From positions 1,185,714-1,249,713 of the forward strand of contig NZ_KB913034.1 in NCBI RefSeq assembly GCF_000384195.1: a stretch of DNA of 64,000 nucleotides, given 5' to 3'. The number at the start of each line of letters is the position of its first letter. Positions within the stretch are counted from its first letter, which is position 1. Made by a program: the position numbers and the translations under genes. A model generated the notes under the pieces. The model did no database searches and had not been told where the DNA came from. It was given only the letters and a program-made list of their open reading frames with translations. The stretch is from Allobaculum stercoricanis DSM 13633. GTDB lineage: Bacteria; Bacillota_I; Bacilli_A; Erysipelotrichales; Erysipelotrichaceae. Of the stretch, positions 34,703 through 43,413 are shown piece after piece.

Positions 34703-35962
34703 TTAAGCCACCTCTGTTTCGATACGAATCGATTGTGTTGCATCACTTAACCATTCACGTTTTAAAACAATACTTTCCATCTCACCTGGCGTGCGTATCA
34801 TTTTCTTTTGATGAATAATTCGTTTGTCATCAATATAAACATTCACATAGCCATTTTTTAATACATTTCCCAAACGGAAACGAATCACTTGTTTGTCATC
34901 CATTCGTGAGGGATCAATGGAAAATGGAACGGTATAGCGAATGAGTCCGCTAGTTTCAATTGGTATTTCATGTTGGGTTTCTGGTAAATGATTCAAAATG
35001 TATTGTGCGGCATTTTGGCCTGCTTTTGTTGCTTCTTGGCTGACAAAATCGACTAAATCATGAACGTGTAAAACATTTCCACACGCAAATACACCTTCTT
35101 TATTAGTTTCTAATAATTCATTAACGATTGGTCCATTGGTAATTTTGGACAATTGAATGCCCGCTTTTGCGGATAATTCATTTTCCGGGATCAATCCACA
35201 ACTCAATAATAAAGTATCGCAAGGATATTCTTGTTCCGTTCCGGCAATTGGCAGATTGTTTGCGTTAACTTGGGCGATCGTAACCGATTCAATTCGATCT
35301 TTACCATGAACATCTACAACCGTATGGCTGAGTTGTAAAGGAATATTAAAGTCATCTAAACACTGCACAATATTTCGTTTGAGTCCACCCGAGTAAGGCA
35401 AGCGTTCTGCAACGGTATGCACATGTGCGCCTTCAAATGTCATTCGTCGCGCCATAATTAAACCAATATCGCCCGATCCTAAAATCACAACTTCTTTTCC
35501 CGGCATATATCCATCGATATTGACGAGTTTTTGGGCTGTACCCGCTGAATAAATTCCTGCTGGTCGATATCCCGGAATAGAAAGCGAGCCAAAGGGGCGT
35601 TCTCGACAACCCATCGCTAAAATGATCGCTTGGGCATGGACTTGGCAAACCCCTTGTGTCGCATTGACATAACGAATTGTTTTATCTTCTGAAATATCCA
35701 ACACCATGGAATCTAGCTGATATGGAATCTCTAAGTCCTTGACTTGTTGAATATAGCGCCATGCATATTCAGGTCCAGTCAATTCTTCACCAAAGGTATG
35801 TAAACCAAAACCATTATGAATACACTGGTTTAAAATCCCACCTAAACAATGATCTCTCTCTAAAATCAGTAAATCATCAATTCCTGCTTGTTTTGCGCCA
35901 ATTGCTGCTGCAAGACCGGCCGGTCCACCACCGATGATGACAAGTTGTTTATTGTTTTCCAT
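34703..35962 (-). CDS. FAD/NAD-dependent oxidoreductase of the glycerol-3-phosphate cluster
   Basis: 419 aa. Two dinucleotide folds: FAD-binding GGGPAGLAAAIGAKQAG at the start and a NAD-type GSGDIGLIMARRMTFEGAHV in the middle, with the FAD-closing ETNKEGVFACGNVLHVHDLVD. This is a class II pyridine nucleotide-disulphide oxidoreductase fold without a CxxC redox pair. It probably passes electrons between the G3P dehydrogenase and NAD or another carrier. It overlaps the upstream gene by 14 bp. Confidence 0.88.
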   Translation of the reverse strand: MENNKQLVIIGGGPAGLAAAIGAKQAGIDDLLILERDHCLGGILNQCIHNGFGLHTFGEELTGPEYAWRYIQQVKDLEIPYQLDSMVLDISEDKTIRYVNATQGVCQVHAQAIILAMGCRERPFGSLSIPGYRPAGIYSAGTAQKLVNIDGYMPGKEVVILGSGDIGLIMARRMTFEGAHVHTVAERLPYSGGLKRNIVQCLDDFNIPLQLSHTVVDVHGKDRIESVTIAQVNANNLPIAGTEQEYPCDTLLLSCGLIPENELSAKAGIQLSKITNGPIVNELLETNKEGVFACGNVLHVHDLVDFVSQEATKAGQNAAQYILNHLPETQHEIPIETSGLIRYTVPFSIDPSRMDDKQVIRFRLGNVLKNGYVNVYIDDKRIIHQKKMIRTPGEMESIVLKREWLSDATQSIRIETEVA

Positions 35963-37388
35963 CGTGAATTCCCTCTTTTACTTTAGATGTGATCAATTTG
36001 GAATGAGAATTGGTCAATTGAATGTCTTCGAGTGATATCCCCAATTGTTCTTGCATAATTTCCATCGAACGTGGCAAGCAAAAACCAGCTTGGCAACGTC
36101 CCATTCCCGCGCGAACTCGCCGTTTAATGCCATCCAGTGAGCGTGCAGGCAAAGAACGAGTGAGAGCGTCTTGGATCGATCCTGCCGTGATCGTTTCACA
36201 ACGACAAACGATGATTCCGTAAGCAGGATCTTGTTGAATAAGGTCATTCCATTCTTCATCACTTAGCTGTTTGACATCGATAAAACCTTTGCGTGTTGCA
36301 ATATAGTGCGGATTGTCTTTGGCGTCCAATTGCTCAGAAATTTGTTGGGCAATCCATTTTCCGATTGCCGGTGCACTCGATAATCCTGGTGATTCAATGC
36401 CAGCAGCATCATAGAAATGATCCGCCGTTTGCCCCACAACAAAATCAAAACCATTTGGTGTAGCTCTTAAGCCAGAAAAAGTTCTAATCACTTGGTTAAA
36501 TGGCAAATGTTTGATCGTGATCTGCGCTTTCGAGCGGATTTCTTCTTGACCAAGAGCCGTTGTGTTCACATTTTCTTTCGTTTCAACCGCTTGGGCATTC
36601 GGTCCAACTAAAATATTGCCATGAACTGTTGGTGTAATCAGAACGCCTTTTCCTTTTTCTGTCGGCAATTGAAAAAGCGTATGTGAACATAAATTGCCAA
36701 CGCTGCGATCGAAAAGTAAATATTCCCCACGTCTAGGCGTAATATTCATTTTTTGATCAACAAATTGGTTATGAATTTCATCCGCATACAAGCCGGCAGC
36801 ATTTACGAGAACTTTAGCATGATAGCGATCGTTCACTTTCCATCCATCTTGAACACGTTGAATGGTTTCAACTGCTTCATTGAATATAAATTGCACGCCA
36901 TTATCTGCGGCATTTTCGGCAAGAGCTATCGTCATGCCAAATGGACAAACAATTCCGGAAGTTGGAGCATATAAAGCACAAACGACATCTTCACTTACAT
37001 TTGGTTCTCGTTTTAAGATTTCGTCTTTTTCAATGATTTTTAAATCTTTAACGCCGTTGGCAATTCCTCTTTGATATAAATCTTCGACATGATCGCGTAA
37101 CTTTTCGTCAAAGCATAAAACGAGGGCACCATTTTGTTTATATTCAAAATTTAAAAGCTTAGCGAGTTTTGGAATCAAATTTGCCCCTTCAACATTAAAT
37201 TTAGCTTTTAATGTATTGGGTATTGCATCAAATCCCGCATGCACAATTCCCGAATTAGCTTTTGATGTTCCAGTGCAAACATCTTCTTCTTTTTCAATTA
37301 CAGCTACTTTTAAATCTGTTTTGGCTAAGTAGTAAGCAATTGCGCTTCCTACTACACCGGCTCCGATGATTAAAACATCAACATCCAT
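35949..37388 (-). CDS. FAD-dependent glycerol-3-phosphate dehydrogenase (GlpA-like) with BFD domain
   Basis: 479 aa from the ATG at 37388 (GAGGTG); the longer frame runs into the end of glpK. The DAO fold starts VLIIGAGVVGSAIAYYLAKT, with TGTSKANSGIVHAGFD and TFSGLRATPNGFDFVVG. The C-terminal Fer2_BFD module (about 395-455) has CRCE and GMGRCQAGFC cysteines for a [2Fe-2S] cluster, as in GlpA and L-2-hydroxyglutarate oxidases. With glpK upstream, oxidation of glycerol-3-phosphate to DHAP is the likely reaction. Confidence 0.88.
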   Translation of the reverse strand: MDVDVLIIGAGVVGSAIAYYLAKTDLKVAVIEKEEDVCTGTSKANSGIVHAGFDAIPNTLKAKFNVEGANLIPKLAKLLNFEYKQNGALVLCFDEKLRDHVEDLYQRGIANGVKDLKIIEKDEILKREPNVSEDVVCALYAPTSGIVCPFGMTIALAENAADNGVQFIFNEAVETIQRVQDGWKVNDRYHAKVLVNAAGLYADEIHNQFVDQKMNITPRRGEYLLFDRSVGNLCSHTLFQLPTEKGKGVLITPTVHGNILVGPNAQAVETKENVNTTALGQEEIRSKAQITIKHLPFNQVIRTFSGLRATPNGFDFVVGQTADHFYDAAGIESPGLSSAPAIGKWIAQQISEQLDAKDNPHYIATRKGFIDVKQLSDEEWNDLIQQDPAYGIIVCRCETITAGSIQDALTRSLPARSLDGIKRRVRAGMGRCQAGFCLPRSMEIMQEQLGISLEDIQLTNSHSKLITSKVKEGIHDGKQ

Positions 37389-37410
37389 AGTTTCACCTCT
37401 TCTTTTTGCT

Positions 37411-38910
37411 TTAAAGAATTTCTGGTTTAAATTCAACACAAGCTTGGACAGCATGTTTCCAGTTATCATAACGACGCATCATTTCTTGTCGATCGCGCTG
37501 TGGTTCAAACTGGCGTTCCACTTCAATTTTTAAATCGTCTTTATTCCAGAACCCAATCGCAAGACCCGCTAAAAAGGCCGCGCCTAAAGCGGTCAGTTCG
37601 TTGACTTTAAAACGTTCAACCGGAATTTGGCATAAATCGGCTTGGAATTGTAATAAAAAGTTATTCGCTGCTGCTCCACCATCTACTTTGAGTTTGGTAA
37701 TTGCCGTATGCGAATCTGCTTCCATTGCATCAAGTACTTCTTTAGATTGATAGGCCATTGATTCAATCGCGGCGCGAACTAAATGATTACGGTTCGTTCC
37801 TAAAGACAACCCCACAATGCTCGCTTTTGCTTTATCGTCCCAATAAGGAGCACCAAGCCCGACAAATGCCGGAATCACATAAACACCAGCAGTTGTTCCT
37901 GCCTCTATTGCCATTTGTTCTGTCGTAGAGACATCTTTAAATAAATGCAATTCATCACGCATCCATTTCATAATCGAACCGGAGACGAAAATCGATCCTT
38001 CTAGGGCATAAGTCACTTCATCGCCAATTTGCCATGCGATCGTGGATAACAAACCACTTTGTGAGCGAACAATTGTTGAACCGGTATTCATTAATAAAAA
38101 TCCACCGGTACCATATGTATTTTTAGCCATTCCTTTTTCGAGGCAAAGCTGGCCAAATAATGCTGCTTGTTGGTCACCAACCATCGAGCAAATCGGAACT
38201 TCTCGTCCAAAGAACGCAAAAGGCGATGTCGTGCCGTAGTTTTGACTGGTTGGAACGATTTTAGGCAAAATTGAACGAGGAATATTGAACAATTCTAATA
38301 ATTCATCATCCCATTGCACGCTTTCGATATTACAAAGCATTGTTCGGCTTGCATTGGTCGCATCCGTAATATGTTGTTTGCCGCCGGTAAGTTTCCAAAC
38401 AAGCCAAGAGTCCATCGTTCCAAATAACAAGTCTCCTTGTTCGGCCTTTTCTCTTGCTCCGGGAATATTGTCTAGCATCCAGACAATTTTCGATGCGGAA
38501 AAATATGGATCAATTCTTAGTCCAGTTTTTTGACGAATGATCTCTTCTAAACCTTCTTCTTTCCACTGATCGCAAATTTCACTTGTTTGGCGGGATTGCC
38601 AAACAATCGCTTTATAAATCGGAAGACCTGTATTTTTATCCCAAAGAACACTCGTTTCACGCTGATTCGAAATCCCAATTGCGTCAATTTGTTCTGGTTC
38701 AATACCGGATTGATTGACCACTTTCGTTAATACAGCCAATGTATCTAACCAAATATCATGAGCATCTTGTTCGACCCATCCAGGCGCCGGATAGTCTACG
38801 CCACCTTCTTGTTGGGCAACCGAAACGATTTTGCAATTATGATCAAATAAGATCGCACGAGTTGATGTCGTTCCATGATCAATGGCAAGAATAAATTTTT
38901 TGTTTTTCAT
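37411..38910 (-). CDS. glpK: glycerol kinase
   Basis: 499 aa FGGY kinase. N-terminal ILAIDHGTTSTRAILFD, substrate loop SNQRETSVLWD, and C-terminal KLKVDGGAAANNFLLQFQAD and ELTALGAAFLAGLA. It phosphorylates glycerol to G3P. Where Gram-positive GlpK proteins carry the HPr-phosphorylated histidine (YHFYG/YHFFG) this one reads PFAFFG, so that control seems absent. It is the first gene of the four-gene glycerol operon and follows AAGGAAC. A candidate cre lies upstream. Confidence 0.96.
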   Translation of the reverse strand: MKNKKFILAIDHGTTSTRAILFDHNCKIVSVAQQEGGVDYPAPGWVEQDAHDIWLDTLAVLTKVVNQSGIEPEQIDAIGISNQRETSVLWDKNTGLPIYKAIVWQSRQTSEICDQWKEEGLEEIIRQKTGLRIDPYFSASKIVWMLDNIPGAREKAEQGDLLFGTMDSWLVWKLTGGKQHITDATNASRTMLCNIESVQWDDELLELFNIPRSILPKIVPTSQNYGTTSPFAFFGREVPICSMVGDQQAALFGQLCLEKGMAKNTYGTGGFLLMNTGSTIVRSQSGLLSTIAWQIGDEVTYALEGSIFVSGSIMKWMRDELHLFKDVSTTEQMAIEAGTTAGVYVIPAFVGLGAPYWDDKAKASIVGLSLGTNRNHLVRAAIESMAYQSKEVLDAMEADSHTAITKLKVDGGAAANNFLLQFQADLCQIPVERFKVNELTALGAAFLAGLAIGFWNKDDLKIEVERQFEPQRDRQEMMRRYDNWKHAVQACVEFKPEIL

Positions 38911-39057
38911 ACTTGTTCCTTTTCTTCGTTCAAGATGTGCATGGGTAAAAAAGAAAGGGATGCAAAGTCTTGATTATTGTTCTGTTGCTTATTTCTTTTT
39001 CATCCCGTGTTCACCGATGTCTTATAGTAAATATCTTTTAGTTTTATTCTAAGCTAG

Positions 39058-39071
39058 AAATAGCGCTTACA
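39058..39071. promoter_or_regulatory. candidate cre site at glpK promoter
   Basis: Minus strand TGTAAGCGCTATTT matches 12 of 14 positions of the CcpA cre consensus. It overlaps a possible -35 TTGTAA, with -10 TAGAAT 15 bp downstream. Confidence 0.4.
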
Positions 39072-39102
39072 ATTAATCCGTTGACCAAAATTTTGTATAA
39101 AA

Positions 39103-39146
39103 AAATCTACATCCGATCGTTATAGAACGATTTGATGTAGATTTTA
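39103..39146 (-). terminator. terminator of PTS IIC gene or the region upstream of glpK
   Basis: AAAATCTACATC pairs with GATGTAGATTTT around an inner CGATCGTT/AACGATTT stem. It lies 20 bp after the PTS IIC stop on the minus strand. Confidence 0.8.
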
Positions 39147-39166
39147 GATTCTTTTTTCCGTTTTGC

Positions 39167-40222
39167 TTATAGATCGAGTTTTAAATCTTCATTTTTATAT
39201 AAATTAGCTTTTAAGCACAAAATATGAATCACATAAGTTATAACAGCCGGTAAAACAAAAGAGATCAAAATTAAACCAAGCCAATGGATCCAACCCACTT
39301 GTGCAAGTGATCCAAATTGAGACATCCAGCCAGTGATCACACCAATTTGACCAACTAAACCACATGTTCCCATACCACTTGAAATAGCAGCACCATTCAT
39401 TTCTAAATGGAATAAACAAGTCGCAATTGGGCCAATAATCGCTGATGCAATAATAGTTGGTAACCAAATCATTGGTTTTTTAACAATATTACCCATTTGT
39501 AACATCGATGTTCCAATTCCTTGGGCAACAAGTCCTGACCATTTGTTCACTGCAAAAGACATCACCGCAAAGCCAATCATTTGTGTGCAACATCCAGCTA
39601 AAGCAGCACCACCTGCTAAGCCAGTTAAGGATAGAGCAGCACAAATCGCAGCTGAAGAAATTGGTAAAGTTAAGAAAATTCCCATTAATACCGATACAAT
39701 CACACCCATTAAGAATGGTTGTAATTCTGTAGCCCACATAATGGTATTTCCCATCCAAATTGCGCCTACACCAATCGCTGGCGCAAATGCGATACTTAAT
39801 AAGGCACCCGCACAAATTGTTACAAATGGAGTCACTAAAATATCAATTTTTGTTTCTTTGGATACAAGTTTCCCACACTCACAAGCAGCTACAGCAATGA
39901 AATAAACTGCTAAAGGTCCACCAGCACCACCTAGTGTATCAGCGGCATATCCAACTGCTAAAAGTGAGAACAAAACGAGATTCGGGGCATTAAGTGACAT
40001 TCCAATTGCCGCAGCCATTGCCGGTCCTTTGACTGCAGAGGCAAATGTTCCAACCTGTGTTAAAACTTCTAAATTCAATAAAGTGCCTAATGTATTCAAA
40101 ATTGTTCCCATCAATAATGATGCAAACAATCCTTGAGCCATTGCTGAAAGGGCATCAATTCCGTAACGCTTAGCGGAAATTTGAACATCCTTTCGTGCAA
40201 AAAAGGCAGCAACATTTTCCAT
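39167..40222 (-). CDS. PTS sugar transporter subunit IIC (EIIC_2 family)
   Basis: 351 aa with about nine membrane helices and no cytoplasmic domains. The N-terminal VQISAKRYGIDALSAMAQGLFASLLMGTI and the later TLPISSAAICAALSLTGLAGGAALAGC are typical of the PF13303-type IIC. Standalone members of this family often have no IIA/IIB partner and unknown substrates. The gene is monocistronic. A possible cre lies upstream at 40331. Confidence 0.85.
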   Translation of the reverse strand: MENVAAFFARKDVQISAKRYGIDALSAMAQGLFASLLMGTILNTLGTLLNLEVLTQVGTFASAVKGPAMAAAIGMSLNAPNLVLFSLLAVGYAADTLGGAGGPLAVYFIAVAACECGKLVSKETKIDILVTPFVTICAGALLSIAFAPAIGVGAIWMGNTIMWATELQPFLMGVIVSVLMGIFLTLPISSAAICAALSLTGLAGGAALAGCCTQMIGFAVMSFAVNKWSGLVAQGIGTSMLQMGNIVKKPMIWLPTIIASAIIGPIATCLFHLEMNGAAISSGMGTCGLVGQIGVITGWMSQFGSLAQVGWIHWLGLILISFVLPAVITYVIHILCLKANLYKNEDLKLDL

Positions 40223-40330
40223 TTCCTTTTTTCCTCCATTTTTGTTTAGTATAGGGTGTTTACATCACAAAAGAACTTTTCCTGCCAAAACCATAAGATC
40301 TGTTATGAAAAGATTTTCTTTTACGAATTA

Positions 40331-40344
40331 CGAAATCGGTTTCT
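40331..40344. promoter_or_regulatory. candidate cre site before PTS IIC
   Basis: CGAAATCGGTTTCT matches the cre consensus TGAAANCGNTTNCA except at the two ends. It lies 109 bp upstream of the start codon. Confidence 0.4.
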
Positions 40345-40483
40345 TTCATCATAATATTTTAAATTGATTTTATATCGTGTGATTTCATCACCTTAAAAAC
40401 AAGTTTTCTTCCTTATTTTGCCAATAAATTTAAAATCCAATTTTTGAAAAATCACATTTGATTTCTTCTTTTATAAAAAAGAA

Positions 40484-40515
40484 AAAAGCCCGTAAGCTTT
40501 TACACTTACGAGCCT
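40484..40515 (-). terminator. terminator of the alcohol dehydrogenase gene
   Basis: On the minus strand GCTCGTAAG-TGTAAAAG-CTTACGGGC followed by T6. Confidence 0.85.
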
Positions 40516-40540
40516 TGAACTTTTTGAAATCAATATATAT

Positions 40541-41683
40541 CTACATCAGTTTGCGGAAGAGTTCTTTCATATCTTCAACAGATGTTTCTTTAGGGTTACC
40601 TGGACGGCAAGCATCTGCATATGCAGATTCTGCTAAGAAATCGAGATCTTCTTCTTTAAGTGCATCTAATTTTTCTGGAATTCCAACGTCTTTAGACAGT
40701 TTACGAACTGCTTCGATTGCTGCTTTACGATATTCTTCTTGAGACATACCTGTTGTGTCAACGTCCATTGCTTCAGCGATGTATTTATATTTATCGCCTG
40801 TAGCTTCTTGGTTGTATTCCATAACGATTGGTAAGAACATTGCACAAGCAACACCGTGTGGTGTGTTATAAACAGCACCTAATGTGTGAGCCATAGAGTG
40901 AGCAATACCTAAACCAACGTTAGAAAATGCCATACCTGTAACGAACTGACCTAAAGCCATGCCTTCACGACCATCTGGATCATTTTCAACTGCTTTTCTT
41001 AAGTTTTTAGAAATTAACTTAATTGCTTCAAGGTTCAAGCAATCAGCAAGTTCCCAAGCAGCTGCCGTTGTATAACCTTCAATAGCATGCGTTAAAGCAT
41101 CCATACCTGTTGCAGCTGTTAAGCCTTTTGGCATACTGGACATCATATCTGGGTCAACGACAGCAACATTAGGAATATCATTAACGTCTACACAAACGAA
41201 TTTACGTTTCTTTTCTTCATCTGTAATCACGTAGTTGATCGTTGCTTCCGCAGCAGTTCCTGCAGTAGTAGGAACTGCAATAGTGAATACAGTCGGGTTT
41301 TTAGTTGGTGCAACACCTTCTAAAGAACGAACGTCTTCAAATTCAGGGTTGTTAATGATAATACCGATTGCTTTACCAGTGTCCATACTTGATCCACCAC
41401 CGATTGTGATCATGTAATCAGCTCCGGATTTTTTGTATGCTTCAACACCGTTTTTTACGTTTGCGATTGTTGGGTTTGGTTTGATATCAGAATAAACTTC
41501 ATAATCTAAACCAGCGGCGTCTAATAAATCTGTGACTTTTTTAGATACGCCAAATTTTACAAGATCTGGGTCTGTCGCAATGAACGCTTTTTTGAAACCT
41601 TTTGCTTGGATGATCCCCGGAATTTCAGAAATAGCACCTTTACCGTGGTAAGAGATGGCATTTAATACAAAACGATTAACCAT
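40541..41683 (-). CDS. iron-containing alcohol dehydrogenase (lactaldehyde/1,3-propanediol type)
   Basis: 380 aa from the ATG at 41683, 10 nt after AGGAGG; the ATG three codons earlier is too close to that site. Group III ADH. NAD-binding TIGGGSSMDTGKAIGI; metal ligands in GMDALTHAIEGY (D, H), AHSMAHTLGAVYNTPHG (H, H). The sequence style matches FucO (lactaldehyde reductase) and DhaT. Near a glycerol operon it could regenerate NAD by reducing 3-hydroxypropionaldehyde or lactaldehyde. The substrate is not decidable here. Confidence 0.92.
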   Translation of the reverse strand: MVNRFVLNAISYHGKGAISEIPGIIQAKGFKKAFIATDPDLVKFGVSKKVTDLLDAAGLDYEVYSDIKPNPTIANVKNGVEAYKKSGADYMITIGGGSSMDTGKAIGIIINNPEFEDVRSLEGVAPTKNPTVFTIAVPTTAGTAAEATINYVITDEEKKRKFVCVDVNDIPNVAVVDPDMMSSMPKGLTAATGMDALTHAIEGYTTAAAWELADCLNLEAIKLISKNLRKAVENDPDGREGMALGQFVTGMAFSNVGLGIAHSMAHTLGAVYNTPHGVACAMFLPIVMEYNQEATGDKYKYIAEAMDVDTTGMSQEEYRKAAIEAVRKLSKDVGIPEKLDALKEEDLDFLAESAYADACRPGNPKETSVEDMKELFRKLM

Positions 41684-41739
41684 TTTACTCATTCCTCCTT
41701 CATATTTTGAAATGTTTCAATGGTGGCGATCTCATTTTA

Positions 41740-41753
41740 CGAAACCGCTTTAC
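41740..41753. promoter_or_regulatory. candidate cre-like site before alcohol dehydrogenase
   Basis: CGAAACCGCTTTAC shares the CGAAANCGNTT core with the site at 40331. It lies 57 bp upstream of the start codon, where it would block transcription. Confidence 0.35.
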
Positions 41754-41935
41754 AATAAAAGTATCCCATTTTCATTTCGAGATCACAACAATTTTTCGAC
41801 CAATACAATCCAAAAAATCTTTGGGTAAAATGCCTTGGCCAAACTTTTAATTGAAGCTAATGGTCATACTTTTTTAATTACAAATTTAGTTTATATTCAA
41901 AATCAAACTATCGATTCTCATATGCCCACAAAGAA

Positions 41936-41999
41936 AAAACACCCATTTGCAGTCCATGATCTATACATTAAGATCGACCTTCAAAGGGTGTTTTTCGTT
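41936..41999 (-). terminator. long-loop terminator of the GT51 transglycosylase gene
   Basis: AAAAACACCC pairs with GGGTGTTTTT around an inner GATC-rich stem; T6 follows on the minus strand. Confidence 0.75.
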
Positions 42000-42034
42000 T
42001 ATTCTTTTCAATCACATTATGGATCAGACAAACT

Positions 42035-42826
42035 TTATATTGCTAGTTCTAGTGGAGTTGTCCATAAATCAAAGTCTAAAGATTTTTCTTGTTTAGCAAA
42101 TAGTTCTAGTTTAGCGGTTGGATCGTAAATCGATTGTTCATAGACAAGATCCGCATCTTGTTGAGTCAACAAGTCATTCCGTACCATTGCTTGTAATACG
42201 AGCTGTTGTTTAGCTTTTGCTTGATCATAATGATCGGAGAGTTGGAAATAGCCCGGCGATTGTGGAATACCGGCAAGAATTGTCGCTTGTGGCAAAGTCA
42301 GTTCTAAAGGATGAACGCCAAAATAACCGACCGAGGCTTCATAAATGCCATGATGGTTGTCACCATAATTGATAATGTTGACATAGATAGAAAGAATTTC
42401 ATCTTTGGAATACATCTGTTCCAAACGATGGGCTAAAACAATTTCAGCCGCTTTCCAGACCGCCGTCCCATCATATTGGCCATAAAGATTTTTCACGACT
42501 TGCATCGAAATCGTCGATCCGCCTGATTTCGGGATAAATGGAACAAATTGACTTACAAATGCTCGTGCGAGCGCTCGAAAGTCGACTGCGCCATGATTGT
42601 AGTAACGAGCATCTTCAATTGCTAGTGTTGCCTGATACAAAGCAGGTTGAACTTGATCGTAAGGAACGTAGTTCTCTCTTGATTTCACTTCTTCGACAAG
42701 CGTGCTTAACGGTTGATGTCTTTCATATTGATTGGCATTCGAGACTCCATCATACACAAACCAACCACCCACACTGATGAATGCAACGAGAATCAAAACA
42801 AACAGTCCTTTTAAAATTTTTTTCAT
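42035..42826 (-). CDS. monofunctional peptidoglycan glycosyltransferase (GT51)
   Basis: 263 aa. One N-terminal membrane helix (about 4-25) and an outside GT51 domain. Motifs in order: AIEDARYYNHGAVDFRALARA with the catalytic Glu (normally EDxxFxxHxG, here Y for F), GGSTISMQVVKNLY, WKAAEIVLAHRLEQMYSKDEILSIYVN and NYGDNHHGIYEAS. It polymerises lipid II without a penicillin-binding transpeptidase domain. The start follows AAGGTG. It is monocistronic. Confidence 0.92.
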   Translation of the reverse strand: MKKILKGLFVLILVAFISVGGWFVYDGVSNANQYERHQPLSTLVEEVKSRENYVPYDQVQPALYQATLAIEDARYYNHGAVDFRALARAFVSQFVPFIPKSGGSTISMQVVKNLYGQYDGTAVWKAAEIVLAHRLEQMYSKDEILSIYVNIINYGDNHHGIYEASVGYFGVHPLELTLPQATILAGIPQSPGYFQLSDHYDQAKAKQQLVLQAMVRNDLLTQQDADLVYEQSIYDPTAKLELFAKQEKSLDFDLWTTPLELAI

Positions 42827-43019
42827 ATTTTGATCACCTTGTGTTTTTAATTTCTAATTGATAATTCAAGCTTATCATGATCCTCGTTAAAAGCCTCGTG
42901 ATCTGTCTTTCTTCTTTCTTACCAAAGTAAAAGATATCACAAATGCTTTTTTCACTCCTTTTCTCACCCTGCATGGTATCTTTTTTCTTCATGTTAATTT
43001 CCTTACCATGCCAAATAAA

Positions 43020-43079
43020 AAAAGGTCTTCATAGATATTACGATCGATCGCAACCTCTAATGAAGACCTGTTTTTATTT
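43020..43079 (-). terminator. terminator of yneF
   Basis: AGGTCTTCAT pairs with ATGAAGACCT across a loop of about 30 nt that holds CGATCG; A6 at left gives T6 on the minus strand. The stem matches that at 30031-30106. Confidence 0.75.
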
Positions 43080-43301
43080 TTTGTTTTTCTGACTGTTTAC
43101 TGTTTTCATGATCTGACGAATTTGAGCTTCAGATGGTTTACGACCCATCTGTAAGAACATCGCTCGAATCATCTTTTCATTGATTGGTGGATTTTCACGC
43201 AAATCTTTTTCAAATTTTCTCTTCGTCAGAAAAAATGTAATTGCTGCACCAACTAAAGCGCCGGCTACTGCATACAGGATTGAAGACCATAATTGTCCCA
43301 T
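43074..43301 (-). CDS. yneF: YneF family protein (UPF0154)
   Basis: 75 aa from the ATG at 43301 (GGAG upstream). One membrane helix (about 5-24), then the conserved KRKFEKDLRENPPINEKMIRAMFLQMGRKPSEAQIRQIM. This is the whole signature of UPF0154/YneF. Function is unknown; it is a conserved small membrane protein in Bacillota. It lies downstream of parC. Confidence 0.93.
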   Translation of the reverse strand: MGQLWSSILYAVAGALVGAAITFFLTKRKFEKDLRENPPINEKMIRAMFLQMGRKPSEAQIRQIMKTVNSQKNKK

Positions 43302-43413
43302 TACTAAACGCTCCATTCTTTACTTAGGTATTCTACACTGATTACTTTATTCTCTCAATGAAATTCGCACTCAATCTTATGATTCATGTGCACAATTTCT
43401 ATGATTCAGACAC

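Noticed and set aside
37389..37469. Longer start of the GlpA-like protein at 37469
   Set aside because: It would overlap glpK by about 60 bp; GAGGTG before the ATG at 37388 and the flavin motif at its N-terminus favour the shorter form.
38042..38533. Plus-strand frames of 65-82 codons opposite glpK
   Set aside because: They are antisense shadows of a well-supported gene, without ribosome sites.
39204..39905. Cys/Trp-rich minus frames and a 120-codon plus frame over PTS IIC
   Set aside because: They are alternative frames of a membrane-protein gene; their odd composition follows from its codons.
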